From contig CAMCMB010000014.1 in assembly GCA_945875845.1 (NCBI GenBank), positions 1-64,000 of the forward strand: 64,000 nt of DNA. The letters run 5' to 3'. This document shows positions 51,586 through 60,501 of the stretch, piece by piece (within the stretch, counting starts at the first letter, position 1; each line of letters opens with the position of its first letter). A program made the position numbers and the translations under genes. Below the pieces are notes generated by a model. That model saw only the letters and a program-made list of their open reading frames with translations. It made no database searches and had not been told where the DNA came from. This DNA comes from Pirellula staleyi DSM 6068 (GTDB lineage Bacteria > Planctomycetota > Planctomycetia > Pirellulales > Pirellulaceae).

Positions 51586-52063
51586 GAAGTGGAATTTCCG
51601 CTGAATAGGTTAACATAACCTTTTTACCGGAGAGATTTCCATGACCCATTCATGTAGAAATTTCACAGCGGAACAAAAAGCTGCCATCGTTCGGCGGCAC
51701 CTAAAAGGAAAAGAGTCGATTGCCACGATAGCCGAAGAGCTATCGATTCAGCCAACGCAAATCCATCAGTGGGTTGCTGTGGTGATGGAGCAGCAAATCC
51801 GAAGGCTGCAAGAGAAGCTCATCCACAACAACGAAGGTATCGCAGAGCTCATGGAGGAGACCGCTGGTCGTTTGGATCGCAAGATCGTGACTCCCAGCAA
51901 GAAAGGCACAGGCTACATTCAACCGACGAAAATCATCAAGAATGGCAGCGAAGCAGCTACAACGAAGAGAACTACACGAAGGATAGGGCTCTGCAGAGGT
52001 GCACTCCCGAGCGTCGTGGAGCCCAAAGTCGGAATGAGGAGCGGCCCTTTTCGAAGGACCGCT
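51568..52063 (+). mobile_element. IS remnant with transposase orfA start
   Basis: The stretch from GAGTGTCTTGCTCCAGTAGG (51568) through a GGAGAGATTTCC ribosome site to about codon 21 of the frame at 51641 is repeated, inverted, at 60012-60152. The frame encodes an IS3-type orfA HTH (NFTAEQKAAIVRRHLKGKES, IATIAEELSIQPTQIHQWVA) and a degraded leucine-zipper part (RRLQEKLIHNNEGIAELMEE). After that the reading frame has no transposase character, and no orfB is present. The 3' part ends in a hairpin GAGCGGCCC...GGACCGCTC near 52034-52063. Non-autonomous remnant. Confidence 0.65.
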
Positions 52064-52255
52064 CCCTTCCATTCCGATTTTGGCTTATGCGATAAACCTT
52101 CGCCGCACGATGCGGCGAAATCCCTAAGCAGGATGCGTTACCACTGCGTTAGCCACGCGCGGAACATTCCATTTGCCGGTGAACCAAGATATATCCTTCG
52201 ATCCACGACTCTAATGCGGCATATCACCCCGCAAAAAACCATCAGGGGGGCCTGA
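51641..52255 (+). pseudogene. Degraded IS3-type transposase orfA
   Basis: Open for 204 codons, but only the first ~80 are recognisable: N-terminal HTH RNFTAEQKAAIVRRH and EELSIQPTQIHQWVAVVMEQ, then a short coiled-coil. The rest translates the hairpin and a dispersed repeat (52064-52200), so it is not real protein sequence. A small DNA-binding peptide could be expressed, but transposition needs orfB, which is absent. Confidence 0.65.
52064..52200 (+). repeat. Dispersed ~135-base repeat, copy 1
   Basis: Nearly identical to 60151-60286 in the same orientation. It begins CTCCCTTCCATTCCG and contains a perfect hairpin TTCGCCGCA-CGA-TGCGGCGAA (near 52099-52119). It abuts IS remnants in both places but on different sides, so it seems a separate element. 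No coding potential. Confidence 0.68.
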
Positions 52256-52340
52256 GCGGTAATAAAATTTGAAAAAAATGCTTAAAATAATTTTTTCTCC
52301 CGCCAAAGTAGACGAAATGTTTGTTAACCTTGCTTAATGT

Positions 52341-52369
52341 GTTGACGTCTACCGTTAGCGGTCGTCAAC
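52341..52369. promoter_or_regulatory. Hairpin in the leader of the DUF1559 gene
   Basis: Perfect 7-base arms GTTGACG (52341-52347) and CGTCAAC (52363-52369) enclose CCG-TTAG-CGG. It lies 50 bases before GTG 52420 and could be an operator or leader stem. The AT-rich stretch at 52261-52320 upstream probably contains the promoter, but no confident -35/-10 pair was picked. Confidence 0.35.
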
Positions 52370-52419
52370 AATCGTTAGTCCTCTTTTTTCGATCTATCCT
52401 TATCCTTGGGAGACTAGAA

Positions 52420-53520
52420 GTGTTCATTTCGTTGAGTCGGAAACCCTTTCGTCGAGGTTTTACCCTTGTCGAATTGCTGGTGGTCATTGCAATCATTGGT
52501 ATCCTCGTTGGCTTGCTACTTCCAGCGGTTCAGGCTGCGCGCGAAGCTGCACGCCGTATGTCCTGTTCGAACAATCTCAAACAAATTGGGTTGGGGTTGT
52601 TGAACTACGAGAGCGCTTCCAGGGCTTTCCCGCCAGCTGCGATTTGGAAGAGCGGAAGAATGGACAGCACCGCTGTACCAGCAGCTGGTCAACAGCGAAA
52701 CTTCTCATGGGTTTGCGGTTTGCTTCCGTACACCGAAAACCAAGTGTTGTATAGTGCGATCAATTTCAATTTGCCGTTGGCTGGTCCAATCGCTACGGAC
52801 GGGGTTAATGCAACTTTGGCAAATCCACTAGGCTACCAAATGTTGCCAGATGGAACGCCTATTGTTTCAAAGAAGATCCCAATGTTCATGTGTCCATCAG
52901 ACCCTGGCTTCGGTGCTGATAGGAATCGGTTCAACCTAGCGTGGAACAACTACGCAGGTTCCGAAGGCTACGATTGGTGGAAACGTGCAAATCACCCACT
53001 AAGCGGCTTCTTTAACTTGAACACCTATACGAAGATTTCGTCAATCACTGATGGAACATCCAACACGCTCGCTATTGTTGAGGCATCCACTCAAGGTTTC
53101 GAACCAAATCCTGGCGTCGCTGGTCACCAGAAGAATGGTGGTGGAAAACCACGTGGTGGTGGATCGGATAACGCTGTTTTCCGTACACTACTATTATCGG
53201 CAAACACGGCAGGGGATGTGTCAGGTGTTTGGAATCTGCCTAGACCTGATGGAGCCACTTCGGGTTTCTGGTGGGGAGCCGGTCCATACACGATGCAGCC
53301 AACCTTCTTGCATTGCTTCGGCATCAACAACAACTGGCCAGGTGCTAGCAGCCGACATACGGGCGGTGCACAATCTGTGTATGCGGACGGGTCCGTTCAC
53401 TTCCTGTCGGATTCGATTGACTACCCAGGGGAAGGATCCATTGGTTATGCCTATGGAGCTGGAGTCTGGGGAGCAATCAATACAATTACGGGCGGTGAAG
53501 TTGTACAAGTCCCTGAATAG
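52420..53520 (+). CDS. DUF1559 prepilin-like protein
   Basis: 366 residues from GTG 52420, with GGGAGAC eight bases upstream; earlier in-frame starts lie in the AT-rich leader. Type IV prepilin-like N-terminus RRGFTLVELLVVIAIIGILV (about 13-32), cleaved before FTLVEL and methylated. PAVQAAREAARRMSCSNNLK follows, then the DUF1559 body and the C-terminal H-X9-DG signature RHTGGAQSVYADGSVHFL (about 326-343). These proteins are a hallmark of planctomycetes, probably assembled into surface pseudopilus-like structures. It is followed after 31 bases by a small lipoprotein gene and a terminator. Confidence 0.93.
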   Translation: MFISLSRKPFRRGFTLVELLVVIAIIGILVGLLLPAVQAAREAARRMSCSNNLKQIGLGLLNYESASRAFPPAAIWKSGRMDSTAVPAAGQQRNFSWVCGLLPYTENQVLYSAINFNLPLAGPIATDGVNATLANPLGYQMLPDGTPIVSKKIPMFMCPSDPGFGADRNRFNLAWNNYAGSEGYDWWKRANHPLSGFFNLNTYTKISSITDGTSNTLAIVEASTQGFEPNPGVAGHQKNGGGKPRGGGSDNAVFRTLLLSANTAGDVSGVWNLPRPDGATSGFWWGAGPYTMQPTFLHCFGINNNWPGASSRHTGGAQSVYADGSVHFLSDSIDYPGEGSIGYAYGAGVWGAINTITGGEVVQVPE

Positions 53521-53551
53521 TTGAAGCACACTAAATACTTAGGAGATGAGA

Positions 53552-53731
53552 ATGCAGAAGTTTTGCCAAATGGGCTTGGTTTGTTTCGGATTGTTTTTGG
53601 TCACAGGTTGCGGTCCTTCCCAACCGGCTCCTCTGTCTGAAGAGAAGCTCAAGGAAATGAACGCAGCAATGGACACCGACATGAAGAGCATGATGGGTAA
53701 CATGCCCAAGAAACCCGGTGGTAGTAAGTAG
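53552..53731 (+). CDS. Small lipoprotein downstream of DUF1559
   Basis: 59 residues from ATG 53552 (AGGAG with six-base spacing; ATG 53546 is too close). Lipoprotein signal MGLVCFGLFLVTGCGPSQP with lipobox VTGC, then a short Met/Lys-rich tail (MDTDMKSMMGNMPKKPGG). Such small lipoproteins commonly follow DUF1559 genes. Co-transcription is supported by the shared terminator. Confidence 0.75.
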   Translation: MQKFCQMGLVCFGLFLVTGCGPSQPAPLSEEKLKEMNAAMDTDMKSMMGNMPKKPGGSK

Positions 53732-53756
53732 TTTTGGCAATTCTTGCCTCGAACTC

Positions 53757-53795
53757 AAAGCAATCCGAGATAGAATCTCGGATTGCTTTTTTTTT
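53757..53795 (+). terminator. Strong intrinsic terminator
   Basis: Perfect 15-base stem: AAAGCAATCCGAGAT (53757-53771), loop AGA, ATCTCGGATTGCTTT (53775-53789), followed by a T-run to about 53795. It closes the DUF1559-lipoprotein unit. Confidence 0.95.
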
Positions 53796-53815
53796 GTACC
53801 TTCTGGAATACCACT

Positions 53816-55678
53816 ATGACACGAATCAAGTATGTCGTTGCAGCTCTTGCTCTATCCATACTCGCTTTCGAGGTGGTACGGCAGGTTGGAAAGGAACGTG
53901 TGCCTGTTGCGCTGCGTGAGAGTACTCCAACCCCTTTCTCTGTTCCGCCTACCGAACAATCCAAAGAGTCTTGGTTCACTGATGTTTCTGATGCAGTCCA
54001 TTTGGATTTCGTCCAAGCGGTAGGGCCCTTCGGGACGCATTTCATGCCAGAGATCAACGGCTCTGGCGGCGCACTTTTTGATTGCGACCGGGATGGCGAT
54101 CTCGATTTATTCCTCGTCAACCTAGGGAAATCCCCCAACGCATCGCGTGATTTCCCACCGGACGTTAACCTTTCACACAGACTCTATCGACAACAGGCGA
54201 ACGGCGTTTTTTTGGATGAGACGAAATCATTCGGTTTAAGCAAAACCGCCGGTAGCCTAGGCAAGACACAATTGGGAAACGGCTGTGCCATTGGCGACGT
54301 CAACAATGATGGCTTTCCTGATATCTACATCACCAACTACGGTCCAGATCAACTCTATGTGAATCAGGCAGGGACCCAATTTGTCGATGTGACAACTGCG
54401 TCAGGACTTGGTTGGGCCGATTGGGGAACAGCTGCGGCCTTTTTCGATTACGATCGTGACGGTTGGCTCGATTTGATTGTCGTCAACTATTGCGCTGACC
54501 CTCGCTATGATCACTCCATCGCCTGTGGATTTACCAAAGGTACGGTCAGCTACTGCGGACCTCAGAAATTTGAGACCACCATTGATCGCTTGTATCGAAA
54601 TGAAGGAGCCGCTTCGATTGAGAATGGAGTTCCGAAGTTTACCGACGTAACGGAAGCAACTGGGTTGGGCACAAAAACCACATACGGTTTAGGCTTAGCC
54701 ATCTGCGACTTCGATGGCAACAAGTGGCCGGATGTCTTTATCGCAAACGACATGGGAGAGAATCGTCTATGGATGAACCAAGGGAATGGTACTTTTCTTG
54801 AGGAAGCGATGGAACGTGGTGTCGCGCTGAACGGTGATGGCGTGAAGCAAGGCTGCATGGGAGTTGCCTGCGCCGACTTTGACCACGATTCTGATTTCGA
54901 TCTCTTGGTGACGAATTTGGTGACCGAGGGAGCTACTCTCTATGAAAATGCGGGGAACGGGTTTTTCATGGATAAGTCGCAGTCAGCAGATCTCTTTAGG
55001 CTCACCAGGCGACACACGGGTTGGGGCGTGGCTTGGGTTGATCTCGATCTTGACGGTACGCTCGATCTGCCGATGGTAAACGGCTTTGTGGTCCCGGATG
55101 GCTCTATGTTTCCTCCTCATGGCGAGGATACCTTTCAAAATAAAGTGGTCGAAGTAGCCAACGAGGAGGGCTTTTTGAAAAGATACCATGACAAGAATCA
55201 GCTGTTGTTAGGTAACGCAAAAGGGACCTATTCGGACCAAAGCAACTTTGCCGGCGAATTCACGCGTTCTGCAAATTCCACCCGCGGTCTCATCTTCGGC
55301 GACGTAGATCAAGATGGTGACATTGACTTAATCACAACGGCAATCGGTGATCGTGCCCGAATGTACCGCAATGAACTTCCACGCCATGGGCACTGGCTGA
55401 AAGTCGATTGTCGGCTACCGGTCTCGGGACGGGACGCGATCGGTGCGACCGTATGCATCCGCACGGACAAGGGCTCGTGGACTTCTCAAATCGCACCATC
55501 GACGAGCTTTTTGTCGAGCAATGAAGCGTGCATTCACTTCGGTCTCGGCAATGTCGAGCGGATCGAACGGATCGAAGTGGATTGGCCAGATGGTACGTCC
55601 GAAATTTTTCCTGGCGTGCTTGTTGATCAGCGGGTGTCGCTGATACAAGGAACCAGTGCTTCCAACTCAAACCACTAA
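53816..55678 (+). CDS. FG-GAP/ASPIC-UnbV protein (CRTAC1-like)
   Basis: 620 residues from ATG 53816, after the terminator; an upstream in-frame start would lie in the stem. N-terminal hydrophobic segment (VVAALALSILAFEVV) as anchor or signal. FG-GAP repeats with calcium loops: DCDRDGDLDLFLVNLG, DVNNDGFPDIYITNYG, DYDRDGWLDLIVVNY, DLDLDGTLDLPMVNG. The UnbV domain near the end has WTSQIAPSTSFLSSNEACIH and FGLGNVERIERIEVDWPDG. Secreted. The Amt-like gene starts 10 bases after its stop, so the two are likely one operon with the UnbV protein at 57199. Confidence 0.87.
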   Translation: MTRIKYVVAALALSILAFEVVRQVGKERVPVALRESTPTPFSVPPTEQSKESWFTDVSDAVHLDFVQAVGPFGTHFMPEINGSGGALFDCDRDGDLDLFLVNLGKSPNASRDFPPDVNLSHRLYRQQANGVFLDETKSFGLSKTAGSLGKTQLGNGCAIGDVNNDGFPDIYITNYGPDQLYVNQAGTQFVDVTTASGLGWADWGTAAAFFDYDRDGWLDLIVVNYCADPRYDHSIACGFTKGTVSYCGPQKFETTIDRLYRNEGAASIENGVPKFTDVTEATGLGTKTTYGLGLAICDFDGNKWPDVFIANDMGENRLWMNQGNGTFLEEAMERGVALNGDGVKQGCMGVACADFDHDSDFDLLVTNLVTEGATLYENAGNGFFMDKSQSADLFRLTRRHTGWGVAWVDLDLDGTLDLPMVNGFVVPDGSMFPPHGEDTFQNKVVEVANEEGFLKRYHDKNQLLLGNAKGTYSDQSNFAGEFTRSANSTRGLIFGDVDQDGDIDLITTAIGDRARMYRNELPRHGHWLKVDCRLPVSGRDAIGATVCIRTDKGSWTSQIAPSTSFLSSNEACIHFGLGNVERIERIEVDWPDGTSEIFPGVLVDQRVSLIQGTSASNSNH

Positions 55679-55688
55679 ACCAGCGATC

Positions 55689-57221
55689 ATGCGTACGTTT
55701 CAGCTTTACCTTTGGCCCATTAGCATGCATTTCGGTTTTTTGAGTCTGGTACTGCTCACGCATGCATCGACTCTTTTTTCTCAGGAACCTGTACCTGGAC
55801 CACCGTTGTTGCAGGAAACTGCTCCCCCTCCCATTACCGATCGCACGGAGGATCAGGTCGCAAAATTTCTTGCCAACGTTCCTACCTCAGAACCGTCTGG
55901 ACCAGTACCTGGGCTTCGCGTTTGGCGGTCCGAAGTTTTTCGGTCTGGCGACATTCTCAGTGTGGTTGTAGCCATCTGTGTTGCACTTTGTTTGATAGCG
56001 CCAGGTGTTTATTTGTTTTATTCTTCGTTGCAAGGTGCGTCGTTGAATTTGGAACGCCTCAGTAAAAGCGTCAGCCTGTTGTGCATTTTGTCGATGGCGT
56101 GGGTTTTGTTGTTTTATTCGCTCGCCTTTTCTCGAAATGCCCACACATATGGAGTTCTTGAGAGGGAAGTCGATGTCATGGATCGCAAAATAGCGCCTGG
56201 CAACATCTACATTGGTGAGCTAACTCATTCAGCCTTTGGCGGCCTAGGTTCGATGTGGGCCGCGGGCAACGTGCAACATCCTTTGAGACGCATTGGTGAT
56301 CAGGTTCCACACATCTTGTTTATGACCTTTCAAATGATGATTTATTTGCAAGCCATCGTGCCTCTTTGCATCGTTGCCAGCAAAGGGATCGGGGAATGGG
56401 CGGCGATTCCATTTTGGTTGCTTTGGAGTGTCGGCGTCTATGTGCCGCTTTGCTATTGGACACAGGGTGGCGGATGGCTTGCGGAGTGTGTCGATGCGAG
56501 CAGCGTAATTCCAGTGCATTTAGCCACAGGTTTCACCGCTTTAGGGCTCTGGTGGATCAAAACGCCATCGAATGCGCTGGTCGAAAAAGCTTCTCATCCG
56601 ATAGGGTTAGTGTCCGGATGGCTACTGTGGATTGCGGGGATGCTGGTGCTGGGAGGTTGTCGAACGCTGATGGACCCAGGCTGGACACCTGACTTGCCCA
56701 ATTTCTTTCTAGCGGGATGCATGGGCCATTTGACATGGGCCGGTTTGCAATCAAAGGCGTCTGGCAATCGAGGCAGTTTGCTTTGGCTGTTTGGTCCGAT
56801 AACGGGAATGGTGGCCATATCGTCTGGCAGTGCGAGCGTATCTCCCGAGTTTGCCATCGTGATTGGTTTTTTGGGATCCTTAGCAGCACGACTTACACTT
56901 CTCATCAAGAAGAACGAACCTGTAAGCCTACTGTGGCTCGTGTTTGCGGTTCATGGCGTCAGTGCCTTAACGGGACTGATTCTGACCGGCGTATTTGCAA
57001 GTACGGAAGTAGCAGGGAACGATATTTCTGGCAAACCCATTGCTGGGTTGTTCAACGGGAACGTAGAGTTGCTGCGGGTCCAATTGCTGACCGGTGCGGT
57101 TTCGGGGGTCGTAGCGTTCATTGGAGGTATTCTTATAATGCCGTTAGCCAGTTTTTTCGGGGCGATTTTGAAGCGATTCTTCAAGCATTCGATTGTAGGT
57201 GTCTCAAGTGATTCAATCTGA
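55689..57221 (+). CDS. Amt/Rh-family ammonium transporter-like membrane protein
   Basis: 510 residues from ATG 55689. A signal-like start and a proline-rich segment precede about 11 membrane helices from residue ~85. Amt landmarks remain: YWTQGGGWLAE (Trp region), IPVHLATGFTALGLWW (first pore His, as in VVHISSG, about 280), PITGMVAISSGSASVSPE (the TAGLV..TP loop, about 370) and WLVFAVHGVSALTGLILTGV (second pore His, about 420). Both pore histidines are kept, while the classical AGT/FFQ and LGWFGFNAGS motifs are strongly changed, so the substrate may not be ammonium. It is flanked on both sides by UnbV genes in the same direction and overlaps the next start. Confidence 0.78.
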   Translation: MRTFQLYLWPISMHFGFLSLVLLTHASTLFSQEPVPGPPLLQETAPPPITDRTEDQVAKFLANVPTSEPSGPVPGLRVWRSEVFRSGDILSVVVAICVALCLIAPGVYLFYSSLQGASLNLERLSKSVSLLCILSMAWVLLFYSLAFSRNAHTYGVLEREVDVMDRKIAPGNIYIGELTHSAFGGLGSMWAAGNVQHPLRRIGDQVPHILFMTFQMMIYLQAIVPLCIVASKGIGEWAAIPFWLLWSVGVYVPLCYWTQGGGWLAECVDASSVIPVHLATGFTALGLWWIKTPSNALVEKASHPIGLVSGWLLWIAGMLVLGGCRTLMDPGWTPDLPNFFLAGCMGHLTWAGLQSKASGNRGSLLWLFGPITGMVAISSGSASVSPEFAIVIGFLGSLAARLTLLIKKNEPVSLLWLVFAVHGVSALTGLILTGVFASTEVAGNDISGKPIAGLFNGNVELLRVQLLTGAVSGVVAFIGGILIMPLASFFGAILKRFFKHSIVGVSSDSI

Positions 57222-59487
57222 TCGGAAAAAGCAAAGGCGTTACGGATGGTTAGGTGCAACGATTTGTTTGGCGTTGGGAGGCTGCAACTCGAAACCATCC
57301 GACTTGGCATCGGGAACCCTTTCGAAAGGAAACGACAGGAATCCAACGAAGAGCCTGACAGCGCCGGCTCCGCAGCCCAAAACAGAGCCCGTCCCTTTGG
57401 ACGAATTTCAGCAAAGTCATGAACGCATGCTGACAACGCTAAAGGCAGTCGATAAGCAATCGCAACTAGATCACCCTTTCCTCGGCGTACGGCCGCTCAA
57501 GATGGCTGAGCTCGCATTAAAGACCAGCGGCCCGAGCGCATCCGCTTGGGATAAAAGTGTCATGCATGGCCTCTATGGCCAGCAATTATTGCGAGCAGGA
57601 AGGACCAAGGAAGCGCTCGAGCAAATGCAAACGTCGACAGACTTGGTCGATAGCCTGGGTGATTCCATTCAGCTAAAAATCAAGCAACAGATTTACTATC
57701 TTCTGGGGGTCGCTTACCTCCGTGACGCGGAAACCGTCAACTGCGTTCACTGCATCAATGGAGAGCGTTGCTTGTTTCCAGTTAGCGGAGAAGGTGTTCA
57801 TGACGACAAATCGAGCAGTATGGGCGCCATTCGGTACTTCGAAAAAGCCCTTGAGCTTGCCCCGGGCGATCTCAAGTCCCGCTGGCTGCTCAATGTGGCT
57901 TACATGACCATCGGCGAGCATCCGAGCAAAGTGCCGGCGCAATATCTTATTGACCCAACCAAGTTTTCAGGAGGGCTATCGCCTGTTGGAGAGTTTACCA
58001 ACAAAGCAAAGGAACTGAATGTCAACATCAAGGGCTGCGCGGGCGGAGTCATTATCGATGATTTGGATGGCGATCTGGATTTGGACGTTGTCTTCTCGAC
58101 CTGGGAAACCAACGGTTCACTGCGTTATCTTGTGAACAATGGCGACAACACCTTTCGCGACGAAACAGAGCAAGCCAATTTGAGCGGGATCTTGGGCGGC
58201 CTTAACTTGGTCCAAGCGGATTACGACAACGATGGCGATATCGATATTCTAGTTTTGAGAGGAGCTTGGCTGGAAAATCACGGCCGACATCCCAAGTCGC
58301 TGCTTCGCAATGATGGCAAGGGGCATTTTTTGGACGTCACCTACGCGGTTGGTTTGGGCAACGAGATGTTTCCCACTCAGACTGCTTCCTGGGCAGACTT
58401 TGATCATGACGGCGATTTGGATCTGTACGTCGGCCATGAGGGTTTCCCGAGCCAGTTGTTTCAAAACGATGGAGCAGGAAGATTCAAGGATATCGCGTCA
58501 GCTGCCGGAGTTGTGAATGGTCTACCGACCAAAGGGGTGGCTTGGGGTGACTACGACGGCGATAGCTGGCCCGATATTTACGTGTCCAACTTGGGTGGCC
58601 GAAACTCGCTCTATCGCAATCAGCGCGATGGAACCTTTGTCGATATGGCTACCGAGCTAAAAGTCGATGGACCTCATTACAGTTTCCCAATTTGGTTTTG
58701 GGATGCGAACAACGATGGTTTCTTAGATTTGTACGTTTCGAGTTACAAGCCAGGAGTGGAACATGTCGTTCGTGACTACCTCGGTCAAGCGGGCGAGAAC
58801 GAACCAGACGCATTCTACTTCGGCACTCCTGATGGAAAATTCGAGGAGCGCAGAGAGTCGTTGGGCTTTAGCCGTGTGACGCAACCCATGGGTATCAACG
58901 CTGGGGATATCGACAACGATGGTTTTCTCGACATGTACCTTGGGACTGGTTATGTGGATTACGAAGGATTGATCCCTAATCTTATGTTCCACAACCAGCA
59001 AGGGAAGAAATTGGTCGACATTACCTTTTCTGCTCGGGTCGGGCACTTGCAAAAAGGACACGGTGTTGCATTCGCCGATTTCGATCACGACGGTGACGTT
59101 GATATCTTTGCAGTCATGGGCGGTTGGTTTACAGGTGACGCATTTGCAAGGGCCGCATTCGTCAATCCTGGTACGGACAATCACTGGCTTTACGTTCGTT
59201 TGGTTGGAACCGAATCAAACCGATTCGGTGTCGGTTGCCGAGTCCGAGCAACACTGAAGAACAGCGATGAAACCAAACGAAACGTCTATCGTTGGATGGA
59301 CTCCGGAGGAAGCTTCGGCGCCAATCCACTTCGTATTCATTTGGGACTAGGTAGCAATGAAACGATCGAGGAATTGGAAGTGTTCTGGCCAAAGACCGGC
59401 AAGAGCCAAATTCTAAAAGATATCCCGGCAAATCAGTTCATTGAAATTACCGAAGGTAGCGAGGGCGGGCGATCTCTAAAGTACTGA
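57199..59487 (+). CDS. TPR-FG-GAP-ASPIC/UnbV lipoprotein
   Basis: 762 residues from GTG 57199, overlapping the end of the Amt-like gene by 23 bases. Lipoprotein signal GATICLALGGCNSKP. A helical/TPR part (HGLYGQQLLRAGRTKEALEQ) contains VNCVHCINGERCLFPVSGEG (about 174-193), a cysteine pattern recurrent in CRTAC1-like planctomycete proteins. FG-GAP repeats follow (DYDNDGDIDILVLRG, DFDHDGDLDLYVGHEG, DYDGDSWPDIYVSNLG, DIDNDGFLDMYLGTGY), then a UnbV end (RWMDSGGSFGANPLRIHLGL). It is outer-membrane-facing by its signal. Co-expression with the Amt-like protein is likely. Confidence 0.86.
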   Translation: MSQVIQSDRKKQRRYGWLGATICLALGGCNSKPSDLASGTLSKGNDRNPTKSLTAPAPQPKTEPVPLDEFQQSHERMLTTLKAVDKQSQLDHPFLGVRPLKMAELALKTSGPSASAWDKSVMHGLYGQQLLRAGRTKEALEQMQTSTDLVDSLGDSIQLKIKQQIYYLLGVAYLRDAETVNCVHCINGERCLFPVSGEGVHDDKSSSMGAIRYFEKALELAPGDLKSRWLLNVAYMTIGEHPSKVPAQYLIDPTKFSGGLSPVGEFTNKAKELNVNIKGCAGGVIIDDLDGDLDLDVVFSTWETNGSLRYLVNNGDNTFRDETEQANLSGILGGLNLVQADYDNDGDIDILVLRGAWLENHGRHPKSLLRNDGKGHFLDVTYAVGLGNEMFPTQTASWADFDHDGDLDLYVGHEGFPSQLFQNDGAGRFKDIASAAGVVNGLPTKGVAWGDYDGDSWPDIYVSNLGGRNSLYRNQRDGTFVDMATELKVDGPHYSFPIWFWDANNDGFLDLYVSSYKPGVEHVVRDYLGQAGENEPDAFYFGTPDGKFEERRESLGFSRVTQPMGINAGDIDNDGFLDMYLGTGYVDYEGLIPNLMFHNQQGKKLVDITFSARVGHLQKGHGVAFADFDHDGDVDIFAVMGGWFTGDAFARAAFVNPGTDNHWLYVRLVGTESNRFGVGCRVRATLKNSDETKRNVYRWMDSGGSFGANPLRIHLGLGSNETIEELEVFWPKTGKSQILKDIPANQFIEITEGSEGGRSLKY

Positions 59488-60011
59488 CCGCTTAGCTCTA
59501 AAAACTTGGTAGAAAGATCGAACGCAGAAAAAAGAATGCAGACCTCTTGTCGATGGCGAAATGAGTTGGTTCATGAGTTGGGTCGAGTCGATTGCCCGCC
59601 GCCTCAAGATGGAATCAACCATGCGTCCACGCGGACGCAAACGCATTCGAATCCCCAAAGAGGCCATCAAAGAGGCCTGACCCCTTTGTTTCGGACCACC
59701 TTGAACCCGTGGGAGAGCTCAGCTAAACGAATGTGGGGACGTTAACATGCCTTTCGCGTACGACTGTGGAAAGCGGATTCGCTTGGCAACTACTTCAAAA
59801 GCAACGAGCGGTAGGGACTGGCGTGTGGAGTGCTGACGGGATGACCGGTGTGTTACTGATATTTGCCGTGGTAATAACGACAATTTGTTCAGGAGGACTT
59901 TTGGGAATTTTGTGAGCAATTTTGTGGGTTGTTGGTTTTTCGCAGGTTCCTGACCCAAGTCTACCCTTCGTCGCTGCGTTAGACGATTTCGAAAGACAGC
60001 TGGAGTACCTC
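59488..60011. other. Remnant-rich intergenic region
   Basis: No intact gene. The frame 59561-59680 encodes MSWFMSWVESIARRLKMEST and PRGRKRI, like the C-terminus of a REP-associated (Y1) transposase, followed by a REP-type GGCCTGACCCCTTTG. The stretch 59700-60011 shows nothing recognisable. Confidence 0.4.
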
Positions 60012-60152
60012 AAGTCGCCTTAGGTGCCGCCGAACGATGGCAGCTTTTTGTTCCGCTGTGAATTTTCTACGTGAATGGGTCATGGAAATCTCTCCGGTAA
60101 AAAGGTTATGTTAATCTATTCAACGGAAATTCCACTTCCTACTGGAGCAAGA
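60012..60152 (-). mobile_element. IS remnant: inverted copy of an IS end plus orfA start
   Basis: Reverse complement of 51568-51710. It carries the IS border GAGTGTCTTGCTCCAGTAGG, the GGAGAGATTTCC ribosome site and about 21 codons of orfA (MTHSRRKFTAEQKAAIVRRH), then diverges. The second dispersed repeat begins exactly at the IS border on its other side. Confidence 0.7.
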
Positions 60153-60286
60153 CACTCCCTTCCATTCCGATTTTGGCTTATGCGATAAACCTTCGCCGCA
60201 CGATGCGGCGAAATCCTTTAAGCAGGATGCGTTACCACTGCGTTAGCCAAGCGCGGAACATTCCATTTGCCGGTGAACCGAGACAG
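60151..60286 (+). repeat. Dispersed ~135-base repeat, copy 2
   Basis: Matches 52064-52200, including CTCCCTTCCATTCCG and the perfect hairpin TTCGCCGCA-CGA-TGCGGCGAA (near 60190-60212). A few substitutions and a one-base indel after CGAAATCC separate the copies. The region from 60287 to 60501 holds no recognisable gene. Confidence 0.68.
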
Positions 60287-60501
60287 TTTTGGCGAAAAAC
60301 GCCGGTGGCAGCGACATGTAAAACCTGACCATCGCGTCCCGCAGTGCAACTGGTTGAATGCGATAGTTCGTTTGCGTCTAACTCCCAAACTCTCCTGCTG
60401 TGGCCAAAAGATCGGCCCGATGGAATCTGCCAGACAGTCATGCTTCCCTTCTTGAAGCTCCTCGCCGATGGCCAGAAATGGAAAATGCGGGATGTGCGTT
60501 G

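Noticed and set aside
52100-52255. C-terminal half of the 204-codon transposase frame as real protein
   Set aside because: It translates a hairpin and a dispersed repeat that also occurs at 60 kb without an open reading frame of its own.
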